Source of the DNA: Tubulanus polymorphus
Lineage: Eukaryota > Nemertea > Palaeonemertea > Tubulaniformes > Tubulanidae
DNA length: 64,000 nucleotides
Assembly: GCF_964204645.1 (NCBI RefSeq)
Contig: NC_134031.1
Location: 19,217,307-19,281,306 of the forward strand
Direction of reading: 5' to 3'
The position numbers were made by a program, and so were the translations under genes. Position 1 is the first letter of the stretch. The number at the start of each line of letters is the position of its first letter. This document shows, one piece after another, positions 11,453 through 27,144 of the stretch. A model generated the notes under the pieces. The model was not told where the DNA came from. It saw only the letters and a program-made list of their open reading frames with translations, and searched no databases.

Positions 11453-12136
11453 TCAACACAAGAATTAACCATTTTTATACGGTTGGTTTTTATTCTATGG
11501 GAATCCATTGGGCTTAAGATTATGAACCCAGCTCCGCAGCTTTCGCTTCAGATTTGACAAATTGCTGACACGTTCTTGAACTCTCGGGGAGGGAAATCCT
11601 GGCTGAAAACTCATTGCACATCTACAAATTTGATGATTGGTTGGTAAAAATAAAAGAGAGAGAGAGAGATCCATTATGTACTGTAGGCCTAATCACACTA
11701 TAATCGTATTGATTTAGAAATCAGGTAACATTTACAACTCAAACTACATAACATTCAGCTTGAAGATACATGAAAATGATTCCAACATTTCCTATGGATT
11801 TAACCATTTTTTTGTCGATGGATTTTTGCAGAAACTGTGATCATTATTATTCGGAAAAACGTAGGGAACAAATTAACAACGAATTCACGTATATCATAAT
11901 TACGATAAATAGCATATCATCCCGGCTATCAAGGAATCCTTACGCGCTAAATCAGTTTTTTGTTGCTCCATGATTAACAAATCTATAAGGTGCTAAAATG
12001 CCGATTGCCATCGAACGATGGTCGAATTAATTCTAGGAAAAAATTCATAATTCGTTTCTGCCCTAGGAATCTATTGACGCTACGTTTTCGTGGTTCTCAA
12101 ATTAGAATCGACGTTTCGCCTGTTTAGATTCTAACT

Positions 12137-12190
12137 TAGACTGGTTACCGGTCTCTATCTTCATATTGAATGGGACAGGCAACCAGTCTA
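12137..12190. repeat. Short foldback element, AGACTGGTT ends (copy 1)
   Basis: It runs from TAGACTGGTTACCGG to GGCAACCAGTCTA, inverted ends of about 12 bp around a 30-bp centre. It shares GGTCTCTATCTTCA and ATTGAATGGGACAGGC with the copy at 14645-14729. A half-copy (GACTGGTTGCCTGTC) follows at about 14759. Confidence 0.8.
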
Positions 12191-12410
12191 TACCGTTGCA
12201 ATCTCGATGCCATCAGGTTCGAATCCCTCCCTGGGGGAGGATGGGCAAAAATCCTCTACCTTTCAACATCAAGTGAAGAGCTCGTGGTGATCCAACAAAC
12301 GATACATCAATGAAGCACAACATCTTATATTTTGTTCATAACCAGATTCATCAAATGAACGTATTCTGAGCTTAGGAGAGCAAAATTTGCAGGTCAGGGG
12401 CGACTGGCAG

Positions 12411-12812
12411 GGTCGGGCTATGGGTGATTTACTGGTAGGGTCGGGCTATGGGTGATTAACTGGAAGGTCGGGATCATGGGTGATTTACTGCTGAATAGAG
12501 GATGTACAGGGGTGTCACGGGTTTGAAACCTAGTAATTACTGACACTGATAAAGAGTGGTCCTGATGCTGAATAGAGGATGTACAGGGTTGTCCCGGGTT
12601 CGAACCCAGTAATTACTGATACTGATTCAGAGTGGTCCAGATGCTGAATAGAGGATGTACAGGGGTGTCCCGGGTTTGAAACCCAGTAATTACTGACACT
12701 GATTCAGAGTGGTCCAGATGCTGAATAAAGGATGTACGGGGGTGTCCCGGGCTTGAACCCAGTAAGTACTGATAATGATTCAGAGTGGTCCAGATGGTGA
12801 ATAAAGGATGTA
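12411..12812. repeat. Two adjacent tandem arrays, 28-bp and 77-bp units
   Basis: At 12411-12490, about three units of 28 bp (GTCGGGCTATGGGTGATT). From about 12491 to 12800, four units of 76-77 bp starting CTGAATAGAGGATGTACAG, then a partial fifth. Each long unit carries GGGTT(C/T)GAAACCCAGTAA or GGGTTCGAACCCAGTAA, which resembles a pol III B-box. Confidence 0.85.
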
Positions 12813-13123
12813 CCGTGGATTAGCGGATTTTTCATACACTAATGTGAATTGTCTCTGGCAACCAAGAGTCTACTGCCAGAGTCAGTTCGTGTTAGTTTAT
12901 GCAAATCCAAGCATAGTGAATCTTAAAAATCGGCAGAACATAGCATCACAACCACTGACTGGTGAACTAATTAAGTTCAGAGTAGCTAATTAACTAAACA
13001 AACAAAGAGTTTCTAACAATTATATTTACTCTCATACAACAATTATACAAAATGCCAGGTGTGCTCGAGAAATTATAACTTAAGTTCCTCAAACACGTGG
13101 ACTGTATTTCAAAAACAGTCCAA

Positions 13124-13166
13124 CCATGGACGTATAAACTATAAACTAGAGTTTATACGTCCATGG
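13124..13166. repeat. Perfect 17-bp hairpin
   Basis: CCATGGACGTATAAACT at 13124-13140 is the exact reverse complement of 13150-13166, with a 9-base loop. A smaller inverted repeat (TGGACTGT/ACAGTCCA) lies immediately left of it. Confidence 0.9.
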
Positions 13167-14644
13167 TCCAAGCATAGACTCTAAAAGAGAAACGTCTATA
13201 GCACACAACCATGGACTCTAAACTGTGAGAGTGCATGGCTCCCCGCACTAAAACCAGAGATAAACCTGGCCGAATACCCTGGAAAGCGTAAGATTTAATG
13301 AATCGTTTAATTTGCAGTTTAAATTTAGCGCCATTCTCGCGAGATTATCAACAACCCGGAAGTAAAATCCAAGCCAGTTAACAAGCCCCTGTGGGTCATC
13401 GCGCATAGTGAATTATATGGAAGACCTGGGAGGGACATGCCAGTTGCTAGTTGCCAAATACGGCATTTGATAGTTGTTCTCCGCCCGCTAGCGCCACCTC
13501 GGTATATACCTTTTGTTATTCATTGCCGCGAAATTGCATGATCAAAAGTATGATCATGAACCCTATAAAACCAAAGTTGGCATAATACATCGATAAAATG
13601 CAAAAATATCTCATTCAATCAGAATCATATTTTTAATGATTATTTTTGGATGACACCTGGACCGGACCAGGCCAAGAGCACTGTTGATCGACCAGACTGA
13701 GGCGCGTCGTATCCATGACGACTCGGAGCTGTCGCCCGCCCAGCGGCAGTGCTCGTTTCAATTTCATTGATTTCTTAAACTGAAGAAAATGTTGAAATTT
13801 GGCCGATACGGTCTCACACGTTCACTGAAGTCAGACTCGAGCTGCGCAGTTTTCGTATAACTAGTGCGCATGCCGCGTTTCGGCGACCGCCCGGTCCATA
13901 TTTGACTTAAATCATATTCGTTCCTGTTTTGAGAAAAGGGGTCAGTCAATTAATACGTTGAATGACTCAAACGTAATTTGCGACTGCGCCCGAGTGACGC
14001 GTGTGTGCCCGAGTAAAACTCCATGACTATTTAATCAATGATTATGGGTACTACCATCCAACGGTGTTAGATGTCTAAAATCATAGTCTTAACCATGCCC
14101 CACTTTCATCTCTGAGTCAAGGGTCCGCCTATAAAGAATTTCATGCATTCTCAGTCCGCAGATCGAGACACGACCCGAGAGAGCTGCGCTATGCCAGAAT
14201 CCCACCTTGTAGTACCGGACCATGTGACGATGTGTCACACCAGGGCTAGGTGGGGAGTTTTACAGAACCTAGTGGATGACTTCAATAAAATCACGACCAC
14301 CGTTGATACAATGCTGGACTGCCACAATTTGTCACAATTAATTTTGATGGAGGATGGATGATAGGCCAATATCCCTATATAAACAAGAATCTTTTTTATA
14401 TAGGGATACTGGTATCATCCACTTACACCTATTGTCAGTCATGCTCCGTGTCACATGGAAGCGAATGCGTTCACGGCTTTAAACTGATTAAAATCTTTAT
14501 TTGCCGAAAAAATGTCTAGCGTGTGGGAATTACAAGTGGAAGGAAAAGGCTACTTCATGTATTTCTAGTCAATGGAGCAAAGCCATTAGGTTAGTATTGA
14601 CAAGAAGCTCCAATCCGGAGCGCTTCCCTGTTCCCTACATTATG

Positions 14645-14729
14645 TAGACTGCTGGTTACCGGTCTCTATCTTCAATTAGATTCAATATTCTTCGATATTC
14701 CATATTGAATGGGACAGGCAACCAGTCTA
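14645..14729. repeat. Short foldback element, AGACTG ends (copy 2)
   Basis: TAGACTGCTGGTTACCGG to GGCAACCAGTCTA, with the same core as 12137-12190 plus about 30 extra bases in the middle. Confidence 0.8.
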
Positions 14730-15283
14730 GATTAGATGAACGATGGTTGTCTGTCAAATTTTGACTGGTTGCCTGTCTTATTCTACGAAACAATTTCTCG
14801 GATTTTGACTTATTCGAAGGTTCACATTTCTTTACACAGAAAAAAAATCTTATGACTTCCCCTCAGCAGGGATTTTTGTTTATGGAGACCTCGTCAAAAC
14901 TCAATGGATATATGATTAAAGCTCTAAATTGATGTAGATGTTGGTCGAATTCCGGGGCTGCCTAACACGAACGGCCCCGGGCTAGCTAAGTTCGGCACCA
15001 ACGAACTTTCCATTATTTTCTATCGTAATTTTGTGATATTACAATAGTTGCCGGTACTGCGTAATTCTACGAACAGATCTGCTCATTACACGAATTCAAT
15101 GAAAATGACATTCGCGACAATTTCTTTAAAACAACATATTTTCATCGGTCCTGGTGGCGTTATAAAGGACTTTTTTAATGTTAGATTTAATTTATCCATT
15201 CCATCAACTCCGGGCATCAACTTCGGCGAACGGCAACCAAAAGCCTAGCAGCGAATCAAAAAAAGTGTAGCTATTTAGCTAGG

Positions 15284-19513
<4,230 letters not shown>

Positions 19514-20756
19514 TGATAGTTCGGTCGTTAGTTGTGGATGAAAGATAGTAATAGTTACACGTATAATGAATAGTTGGTGTATGAATGTAGTATCAAACTT
19601 CGTATATTTTCGTATATTACGGTGACGTCATCAGCGATCTACCGTATTTGGCTAAAGAATATCGACATATTGAACTGAATATTGACAAAATAAAACATTA
19701 GATCCATTACTTTTATATCTTTATCTAAGTTCTGTAGACTCCTCTTTCTCATCGACACTGATCGATAAATAAAATCCACCGTTTTTTCGATGCAAACATG
19801 AAATCCTCTAATAACTCAGTGTTCAAGACGACTCAGCTCAACTATTTGATTTTAGGCTAACCATTAATGAAACAGGCTTTCGATGTTGTAACGATGATAC
19901 AAATCCCTTACATTAAAAACTCCCTTGCTTGGTTAGTCTCTTTCTTCTCGATTATCTCATATTTTAATTCAATCATTCATTGTATAAAACGCTCTAATTC
20001 GTATCAACTGAAGATAAATGACAAAGTCCCACATTGGAATCTTATGCGAAATTCATCAAAATGAAACCACAGCGTGTCGGCTTTTGACGGGTGTTCGTCG
20101 ACAGGGAAACCTCGCTTCGTTCTGAACTTGTTCATTTCGTGCAGGTATTCCTGAAGATGACTTTAGAATATAGTCGAAACGTTAATCAAACTTCCAGCTC
20201 GCAGAATCATTTCGTACTAAGTATTTCTCTTAGTGTACAGGTTTCATTGTTTGGCATCAACTATAATCTGTGGTTAACTCAATTCATTTTCAATTGAGTT
20301 AAACCCCGGGCCTAAGTTGATACCATTGTATAAAACCGGGCCCACGATTTTATATCATAGATTTACCTAGAATCTTACGTATAGTTAGAAGCTCGGCAGA
20401 ACAATTCTAAGAAATATTCCTGCAGAAGCTACCGATTAGAGGAGTAAAAAAACCAGTAAAACCTGAAACGATTGTGATTAGAAAATGCATTGAATCGAAA
20501 CATTTGATTTTAACGCAAAAATAGACAGTTTTAATTACGAATATTTAACATGATACTGAATTGTCTCGAATCGACAAAATCGACGAATTTCGGTCGTAAT
20601 AATTTCTAAACAACAACAACCCGACATCGAGAAGAACATGAGTAGAACAAGTTGAACTGCGTGTTTTTGAGAACTTTCTACGCGCTTTGATGTGTTAGAA
20701 AACATGGTGACTGACAGCTGAACCGACGAGGACAATAAATCTGCTGCTGTCCTCGC
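19514..20756. other. ASS1 3' region and spacer, no gene recognised
   Basis: Contains the ASS1 polyadenylation signal, a hammerhead-like repeat (20085-20200) and, at about 20260-20330, an inverted repeat (TTAACTCAATTCATTTTCAATTGAGTTAA) that resembles the centre of the foldback family at 28106. The right end should be the 3'UTR of the minus-strand cysteine-rich gene. Confidence 0.5.
20085..20200 (+). repeat. Dispersed repeat with hammerhead-ribozyme-like core
   Basis: CTGAAGA at 20151-20157 (fits CUGANGA), then one extra T, a 4-bp stem GACT/AGTC (20159-20162 with 20172-20175) and GAAAC at 20176-20180. The order is that of a hammerhead core, but the unpaired T at the base of stem II and no clear stem III make activity doubtful. 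A similar core is at 649-679. Confidence 0.4.
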
Positions 20757-21014
20757 TCACATACACAGGTATTCAATACGACTCGTAAAGAACGCGTGTT
20801 CACACACACAGGTATTCAATACGACTCGTAAAGAACGCGTGTTCACATACACAGGTATTCAATACGACTCGTAAAGAACGCGTGTTCACATACACAGGTA
20901 TTCAATACGACTCGTAAAGAACGCGTGTTCACATACACAGGTATTCAATACGACTTGTAAAGAACGTGTGTTCACATACACAGGTATTCAATACGACTCG
21001 TAAAGAACGTGTGT
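20757..21014. repeat. 43-bp tandem array, six copies
   Basis: Six units with exact 43-bp spacing (GGTATTCAATACGACTCGT starts at 20768, 20811, 20854, 20897, 20940 and 20983), differing by a few substitutions (CGCG/CGTG, CTC/CTT). The unit nearest the minus-strand gene contains its last coding codons and stop (20972-20974). The other five would be in its 3'UTR. Confidence 0.95.
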
Positions 21015-22561
21015 TCTGCCCGCGTCGATAAACGACAAACCGTTGAATCTGGACACGAACACCTGAAACAAAAATTCATTAAAACGTTGATTTCTTTTTA
21101 TTCATAATTTACCATTTTTAGCTTCCATTGAAATTGTAGAATCTATCGCTTTAATATTAGTTATATATATTCTTTCCCTCTTTGAACGATGCATTTCATC
21201 ATTCTTTTAGCCAGGGACATATTTTTGTGATTCTATAGTCAATTCAACAACTAAAGCCCAGTTTTGTGATTTTAAGACCATTCATGGACTACTGTCACAA
21301 CTGCGCAACTGGGCCCAGAAAATATTTCCAAGAAATTTATATATTTTCTTTTAGTGATTTGATTTTGACATTAATGATTTTTATTTCCGATTTCTTTTTC
21401 GAAAACACACATACATGTACATGTATATTCCCAAGAGATTTCGACGCATTTTATGCGAATAGGTGAAGGTCTACTTACGCCGAATTCACTACCATATCGC
21501 AGTCATCGAAGATTTCTCTTTCGTAATATAGAGGGCGCACCGTCCAGGGACAGACGGCCCACTGGCAAGGCATATTTTTACTGCAGACGAATTTCTCATT
21601 ATCAGTATATTGTTTCTTGTGTTTAATCTAAAAACAAGTATATATATGCACTTCAGAACTACATGTACACAGTGTGGGAAATTCGGCCGTAACGCATTTC
21701 ACATTGTCGGCCATCTTGGAACTAGGCCCGAACTACAGCGACCGTGCTCTCAATCCCGTGGTCGAATATTTCCGGGAAAGAGTTCCGACAAACTGACATT
21801 CGGTTTCACTTTAGTTCTCAAATAGTCGACTATCTCCGATGACCGAAACAGTCGAGATAGTCGACTGTTCGCGAACTAAATAAAACCGAATGTCAGTCGG
21901 AACAATGGTCCCGATATAGTCGGGATTGAACACGGTCGCTGTGTAGTTCGAACCTAGTTTCAAGATGGCCGAAACTGTGTTAAATGCGTGAAGCTCCGAC
22001 CACTATTCAACTAACTCCGATAACAGAAGTTCGCCCGTGATAGATGGTTTCATCATCCTTACATTGCATCATCCCCGTATGATTCACATACTCTTTAAAT
22101 GATAGGAAAATTCTAATTCAAAGAAATCCACAAAAACCTTTAAACGAATAAATTATGTCGGCGTATCTTTGGAACAAGCCAGTTGAAAGTACGAAAAAAT
22201 CACCACCCAAAAAATGTCTAAAATCTATTTTCAAAATGAAGGTAACCCATGATTAGACTTCATGGCATAATTTCGGTGACGTACTACAAAATTAACTCCT
22301 ACTCATAGATATTTCAGATTCTTAGCCACAGCAACCACTTGATATTTCTTACATAATTACGAAAAAAATCCCGAACATCTTTGAAAAAAATAGATTCTGA
22401 GAAAATAGTGACCACAAACATACCTGCGACAAACGTAGAGTGCTAAAACTTTCCACCATCGTACAGCAAAGTACAACAGTGAACAATACTAGAACCAATC
22501 CGCGTCTGGAGTTTCCCAGTAACTTTGGGACAGCGAAACACGACTCAAAATGCGAATACAT
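20972..22561 (-). CDS. Small secreted 8-cysteine protein, three exons, family unrecognised
   Basis: Exons on the minus strand: 22561-22424 (46 codons), 21627-21479 (acceptor TTGTTTTTAG, donor GTAAGT) and 21062-20972 (acceptor TTTTTGTTTCAG). Phases agree and total 125 residues. A signal-peptide-like hydrophobic stretch (LVLVLFTVVLCC) lies at about residues 22-33. The mature part has eight Cys at 61, 67, 72, 89, 97, 99, 105 and 124: C-x5-C-x4-C-x16-C-x7-C-x-C-x5-C-x18-C. The first three spacings and the C-x-C-x5-C recall colipase/prokineticin/Dickkopf-C-type folds, but two of those families' ten Cys are missing, so this is only a resemblance. CQWAVCPW is a distinctive core. A TATA-like box is at 22691-22698. 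The last exon ends in a 43-bp tandem array. Alternative: a GTATGT just before the stop could act as a donor, but no partner exon was seen. Confidence 0.72.
21689..21990. repeat. Long foldback element in intron 1 of the 8-Cys gene
   Basis: The left arm (from AACGCATTTCACATTGTCGG, through GGCCATCTTGGAACTAGG and ACTGACATTCGGTTT) is answered in reverse complement by the right arm (AACCGAATGTCAGT, CTAGTTTCAAGATGGCC, TTAAATGCGT). Arms are about 120 bp around a centre holding repeated ATAGTCGACTAT words. No coding capacity; MITE-like. Confidence 0.85.
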
Positions 22562-22690
22562 GCTGGTATAATGATGACGGTAGGTTTCCTACAGGTTTGT
22601 GATATGTTTCTCGCTTGTTAAGTCGTTGTAGTTGTTATTGCCCGCACGGTTTCGGCTACTGATGTGACCGTCGTATCGTTTTGATCATCG

Positions 22691-22698
22691 CTTTTATA
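22691..22698 (-). promoter_or_regulatory. TATA-like box for the 8-Cys gene
   Basis: TATAAAAG on the minus strand, 130 bp upstream of the start codon at 22561, a reasonable distance for a TATA promoter with a 100-nt leader. Confidence 0.4.
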
Positions 22699-25600
22699 CG
22701 CGCTAGCAAAACGCGTAGGTGTCTGACTCGGTCGAAAAGCGCGAATGGTAATCGCTAATTGCTACCGGTGGGTGTGTACTTCGCTCTCTCATGCTCCTGT
22801 GGTCACCAGAGCCCGTGTTAGGCAACATTCAACGCGGGATTCGTGACATTTTCGATGGCTGACAAGATTAAAAGATACCAAATTTAACTTTTGAATTTAA
22901 CGAGGGGGGTACGATCATTCCCGAGTGAAACGATACTTAAATATAGGGCAATTAGAGCAAATTGAAAGCCAAATGAAAAGGAAATCAGCCATTTATCTAG
23001 CTGAAATAAACGGTTTTTCTAAGTCTCATTTCTAAGTCTAATCGTATAACATCACGGATTATTTACGCGCAAATATAGATGATAAAACGACGAATGCGAA
23101 ATTATTTGATTCGTCTTTCGTCTTAAAAGGCGAATGGGTTTCTCCAGAATAAACCAACAACCGGTTTACAATCATTCGCTAAGTTTTCCTAAGCTGTTGA
23201 AAAATGTTCATCCACGCAGTAGAAAAGACAAAGTGCATCATTTATCAATTCGCTTGCAATTTTAACTCTTTACAAACATGACTCGGTTTTGCAGTTTTGA
23301 GTAAAATATGAATAAGTTTATTTCAGTATTATGATCGATATGAAGGACCGGAGCTAACGCATTGAGGCCACATTCTTTACTATAGAGGATTGTTGCGGTT
23401 AGTTTCATGGTCAACGGATATTCCCATAAACCACAATAAAAGCGACTTAATCAGGTCTCAGCGATTAGTTACTAACCATGTTCAAACAACTATACATTTC
23501 ATTAGCTACATTTCTCCAAATATGGTAACTTTTCGCATTAACGTCCCATCACACTGCTGACCTAATTCCCCATAAAAGGTCACAGAGCGTTCAGGCGTTC
23601 GGTGGAAAAACGGAGAATTCTTCGATACCACGAAACTGCAGACCGCACTCGAGATGTACGCGGTTGAAGTGTATGGGCTTCAGCGTCTAAACAGTTGTTG
23701 TTGTGAATTATTAATTTGTGGGCGGAAGTAATGAACAGAGCCGGAAAAGGGCCCACCTGCTAAATTCCGTCGGCTGCTAATAGACTCTCCTTAAAAATAT
23801 ACGTGATAATTCATATTCTTGTAATGGGATTGCTAGCGATGTTTTCTAGGGGTTGTTGCATTGGCCCACGTATATGTACATATACGTCTTCATGCAATAT
23901 CAGAAAATATTGCGAATTATATCAAGGAAACTGAACCGTTCGTTGATTTCTTACCGGTAATGAGCCATTGGTATTCGTGGGCCGTTGTTTTCATAATTGT
24001 AAATTGAAAATTCATTTTTGTATCGTTCTCATTGATAACATCGTTCAGACTGGTTGGAAGAGTGTTTTGAGTGAACCGGAACTGAATTTCCCAATTATGT
24101 ACTTTGATTTAAACAAAACATTCTGTCAACTCGACTGCTGATCACACAACTACATGACGTATATCTGTACTTCGATTTCCGATTTAAAAATCAAATCCCC
24201 TCTTTCGTTCACGGCAGGCGTGGTGGGTTTGTTGGGGACACCAAATCAAAAAATCAAATGAAATCTCACCAATCAAATAGATAACAGGGTCAATCCCTAT
24301 TTTAAGATAACAAAAATAACTCAGGGTCGAAATTTGTTCATGTACGCGACCGTAATAGAATGTTTCTGTCATATATTCGACCCTGGGATTCTTAACAAGT
24401 GCTCTATGACGTCAACCATCTCAATTAAGTTACAGAAATACGAAACGCCGATTCGAAACAACAAATAGCTAAAACTTCCTGCTGAACTATTGCGTTAAGA
24501 TGATATTGTATGTTATTCACTATGAAAATATTAACGAGCGCCAAAATAATACTCGATATTGATAAAAAACGAATGCAAAATCGATTGTTATACAAGTATT
24601 TAGTTATTTTGATGAATAAATATTATCGTTATTATATATTACTCTATCATTGATATTACACGGACGTTAGTATTTCATCAGCGGTTTATCAACGGACGCT
24701 ATGTTTCCCTATATGTGAAGTGTAAAAGTCGATTAATCGGTCGATGTTTATTTTCAAGACGATAAGATGTACTGATCGAAAAGAACAGACCGAACATCTC
24801 GAACTAAACGATTTACAACATCGTAAATTCAACTGATAGAAATAACGACGGTTATATTGAATGTTTCGATTGATATCGATGTATTTTTCTACATTCTATT
24901 GTCATCGCCTGATAGAAATCTATAAAGCAATAGCGTTAATATTTCTAAACAAATGTTATCATTTCCTTATCGTTTAAGTATCCAATTTACTGCTGGAAAA
25001 CGAGGACAATTTTATGATCGGATATATTTGTGCGAATTGTTATAATCCCATTAAATTGTAGCGTAACAGATGTATTTTTTCTCCCATCGCCAACATCCCG
25101 TAGTTCGCAGTAATTTGTTCACGTTTTCTATTGAAATTTCGTTTTTCGAATAGTTAATGATGCATCAACGTTGTTTGTCGATGGATGAAATTGATTTCAT
25201 CTGCACGAAGATATAAAGCTCCTCCCGACGAAATTGAAACATCACTGGTTGAAATCGTTCCGCGAGAGGATCGAATAAACCAATTCCGAAAAGTAAGTAG
25301 ATTTCCGTTTCTTTTTCTTTTTATGTAAATAATAACGTGCAAAATGGCAGAAATGATGGTTGAGAATCGTTCGGTCCGTGATGTGATAAGACAAATTTTA
25401 ATTCTAATTCTATTTCAATCGTTATTAATTCGTTCCAAGAGCTGAAACTATTGACCAAATCAATCTTGTAATCAGCCGCATATTTTGATAATGTGTAGGT
25501 TATTAGGTTTCATTTTCACGACGCCTCAGAATCAGACTTGTCACTCTGCACTGTGTTTGGAAGTTGAATCGTGTTACTTTTTAGGGCGTGCCGCCTTGAT

Positions 25601-25995
25601 TACGAGAGTTATATATATATATATATATATGTAATACCCTGTGGCTTCAGGTCACATGAGGGCAATAGATGCCGGAAATAGCGAAATCACAGATGGCAGA
25701 TCCCGCACTTTTAGACGTTTAAGAAATTGAAGGTTTATTTATTATCATTCTTAGTCTTCAAGTATATATGGGGTTAATCTTAATCGTATTTTTCGCGGGT
25801 TAGAGCGTGTTTGATGAATCTTTCATTACAGATTAAAAATACGTACAATATACGTACGAAGTAAATAGATGGAAAAGAGATTTATTTTCATGGAAATGTT
25901 ACATCATTGGACGTTATTACAAATATGATTTTTTCAAGATTGTCGATTTTTTTTAAAATAGATTTATACGCGTTCGTGGTACGTAAACCGTGGCA
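22699..25995. other. AT-rich intergenic region
   Basis: No gene supported on either strand. It holds a perfect 20-bp palindrome at 23868-23887 (ACGTATATGTACATATACGT) and a TA microsatellite at about 25610-25631. The right end should carry the promoter of the 25996 peptide gene. Confidence 0.6.
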
Positions 25996-26281
25996 ATGAA
26001 AGCGTTTATCGTTCTGTTACTGACCGCGACGTTGGTCATCTGTCACAAAAACGTCGGCGGTACAGCAGTAGGTGGGTATCATTTTAAAATCGTAGCCTTG
26101 TAAAGGAATACAAAAAAATCCAATAGCCATTTAGAATTTGCTCTGATATGAAATTTGGTTTTAAATAGATCTGACGGCTGACGCTGAACACGAAGAGTTT
26201 GTTCGAGACACGGCAACACCGCCACCACCTCCTCCAAATACGGATGTCAACTCACCTGCGCCACCACCTGATGGTAGATAG
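25996..26281 (+). CDS. Short proline-rich secreted peptide, two exons
   Basis: Exon 1 25996-26071 encodes a clear signal peptide (MKAFIVLLLTATLVICHKN) and ends G|GTGGGT in phase 1. Exon 2 26169-26281 follows an AAATAG acceptor and completes a 62-residue product. The mature part is short and acidic (DLTADAEHEEFVRD) with two proline runs (PPPPPP, PPP). It ends PPPDGR before TAG. A terminal Gly-Arg can be an amidation signal after Arg removal, but no internal dibasic sites exist, so a hormone role is not shown. AATAAA lies at 26375-26380, 94 bases past the stop, which supports a compact real gene. No family recognised; a secreted epithelial or matrix peptide is equally possible. Confidence 0.72.
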
Positions 26282-27144
26282 AAAAGCGGCACCAAGAGGC
26301 GACTAGTGAAATACATTACTGAGTGTTATATCTGTCACAGTGTAGGCCTGCTACTGAATACGAGTATATATGTCAATAAACATCTGATTATCTTTTCGGT
26401 CAATCTTCTTCTTCCGCTTAAATTCCCTTCGTTTTGAAGATTCTCGGAAACTGTCAGTCTGTTGAAAGAGTTTCTTTCTGAGATCAGTGAATCGGGGAAC
26501 ACGAGGTCATGTCCTGACCGAATAGGCTGGTTTCACTGGGTTCCGACCTGCCATCTCATTGCCACAAACATCCTATCCAAACAAGCCAAGGACTCACCCA
26601 AACCTATCCAACAAGCCACGAACACAGAACTCACAAACACTGTTTTCATCAGTGTAATTCATTAGTGAGTCGGGAACCATTGACATGCCCTGCTGGCTGA
26701 ATATAACATTGTTTCACTGGCTGGATTCGGAACTATCAGTTTTGGGTCAAAGCACAGGTAAAAAAACAAATCTATTTTATGCTTTAACAAGTTTTCTTTT
26801 TCCGAGCGAAAACGACACGACGAAGTTAGAAAAGCGAACGTTTTTATTACGCAAATCTTAATTGAAATAACACGAGTTTTACAAACATTAATATATATAT
26901 AAACACATGAAAGTGGCCAACGAACCGGGGATAATGTTTCCTCAATTAACTCGGGCAAGAAACAGAATCTATCACTTCCAATCATTATAGAGGTTAAGGT
27001 TAAATTGTAGTATACGGAGACCGGTTCCGGTTCTGTAGCCAATGCCTCGATAAATCTCATTATTACATCATTTTAGCACGTCGGAAATCGTGGTATGATA
27101 TCGTTCATCAGACCCGTCTATTATACTCATTCTGTAAAACCAAT
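26282..27144. other. Spacer between convergent genes
   Basis: Holds the 3'UTR and polyadenylation signal of the 25996 gene and, from the right, the 3'UTR of the DUF885 gene. A 132-codon ATG frame on the minus strand (26662-27060) has no domain I recognise and lies in what should be untranslated sequence, so it is not called. Confidence 0.5.

Larger units (their letters stand above)
11453..15283. other. Intergenic region with foldback and tandem repeats
   Basis: Between the GPCR and ASS1. It holds an AG microsatellite (about 11655-11667), two copies of a foldback element, two tandem arrays, a perfect hairpin and, at about 14369-14412, an inverted repeat (TATCCCTATATAA against TTATATAGGGATA). 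A 72-codon ATG frame at 14143-14361 has no match I recognise and no splice context, so it is not called a gene. ASS1 regulatory DNA should lie at the right end, but no element stands out. Confidence 0.55.

Noticed and set aside
12411-12812. CRISPR-like array
   Set aside because: Units are contiguous direct repeats without unique spacers, and the DNA is eukaryotic.
14143-14361. 72-codon ATG frame, plus strand
   Set aside because: Protein-like in places but isolated between foldback elements, with no family recognised.
15048-15248. 66-codon frame just upstream of ASS1
   Set aside because: Opens at TTG and is not joined to the ASS1 frame; likely chance.
26662-27060. 132-codon ATG frame, minus strand
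   Set aside because: Falls in the presumed 3'UTR of the DUF885 gene; composition is erratic and no domain is recognisable.
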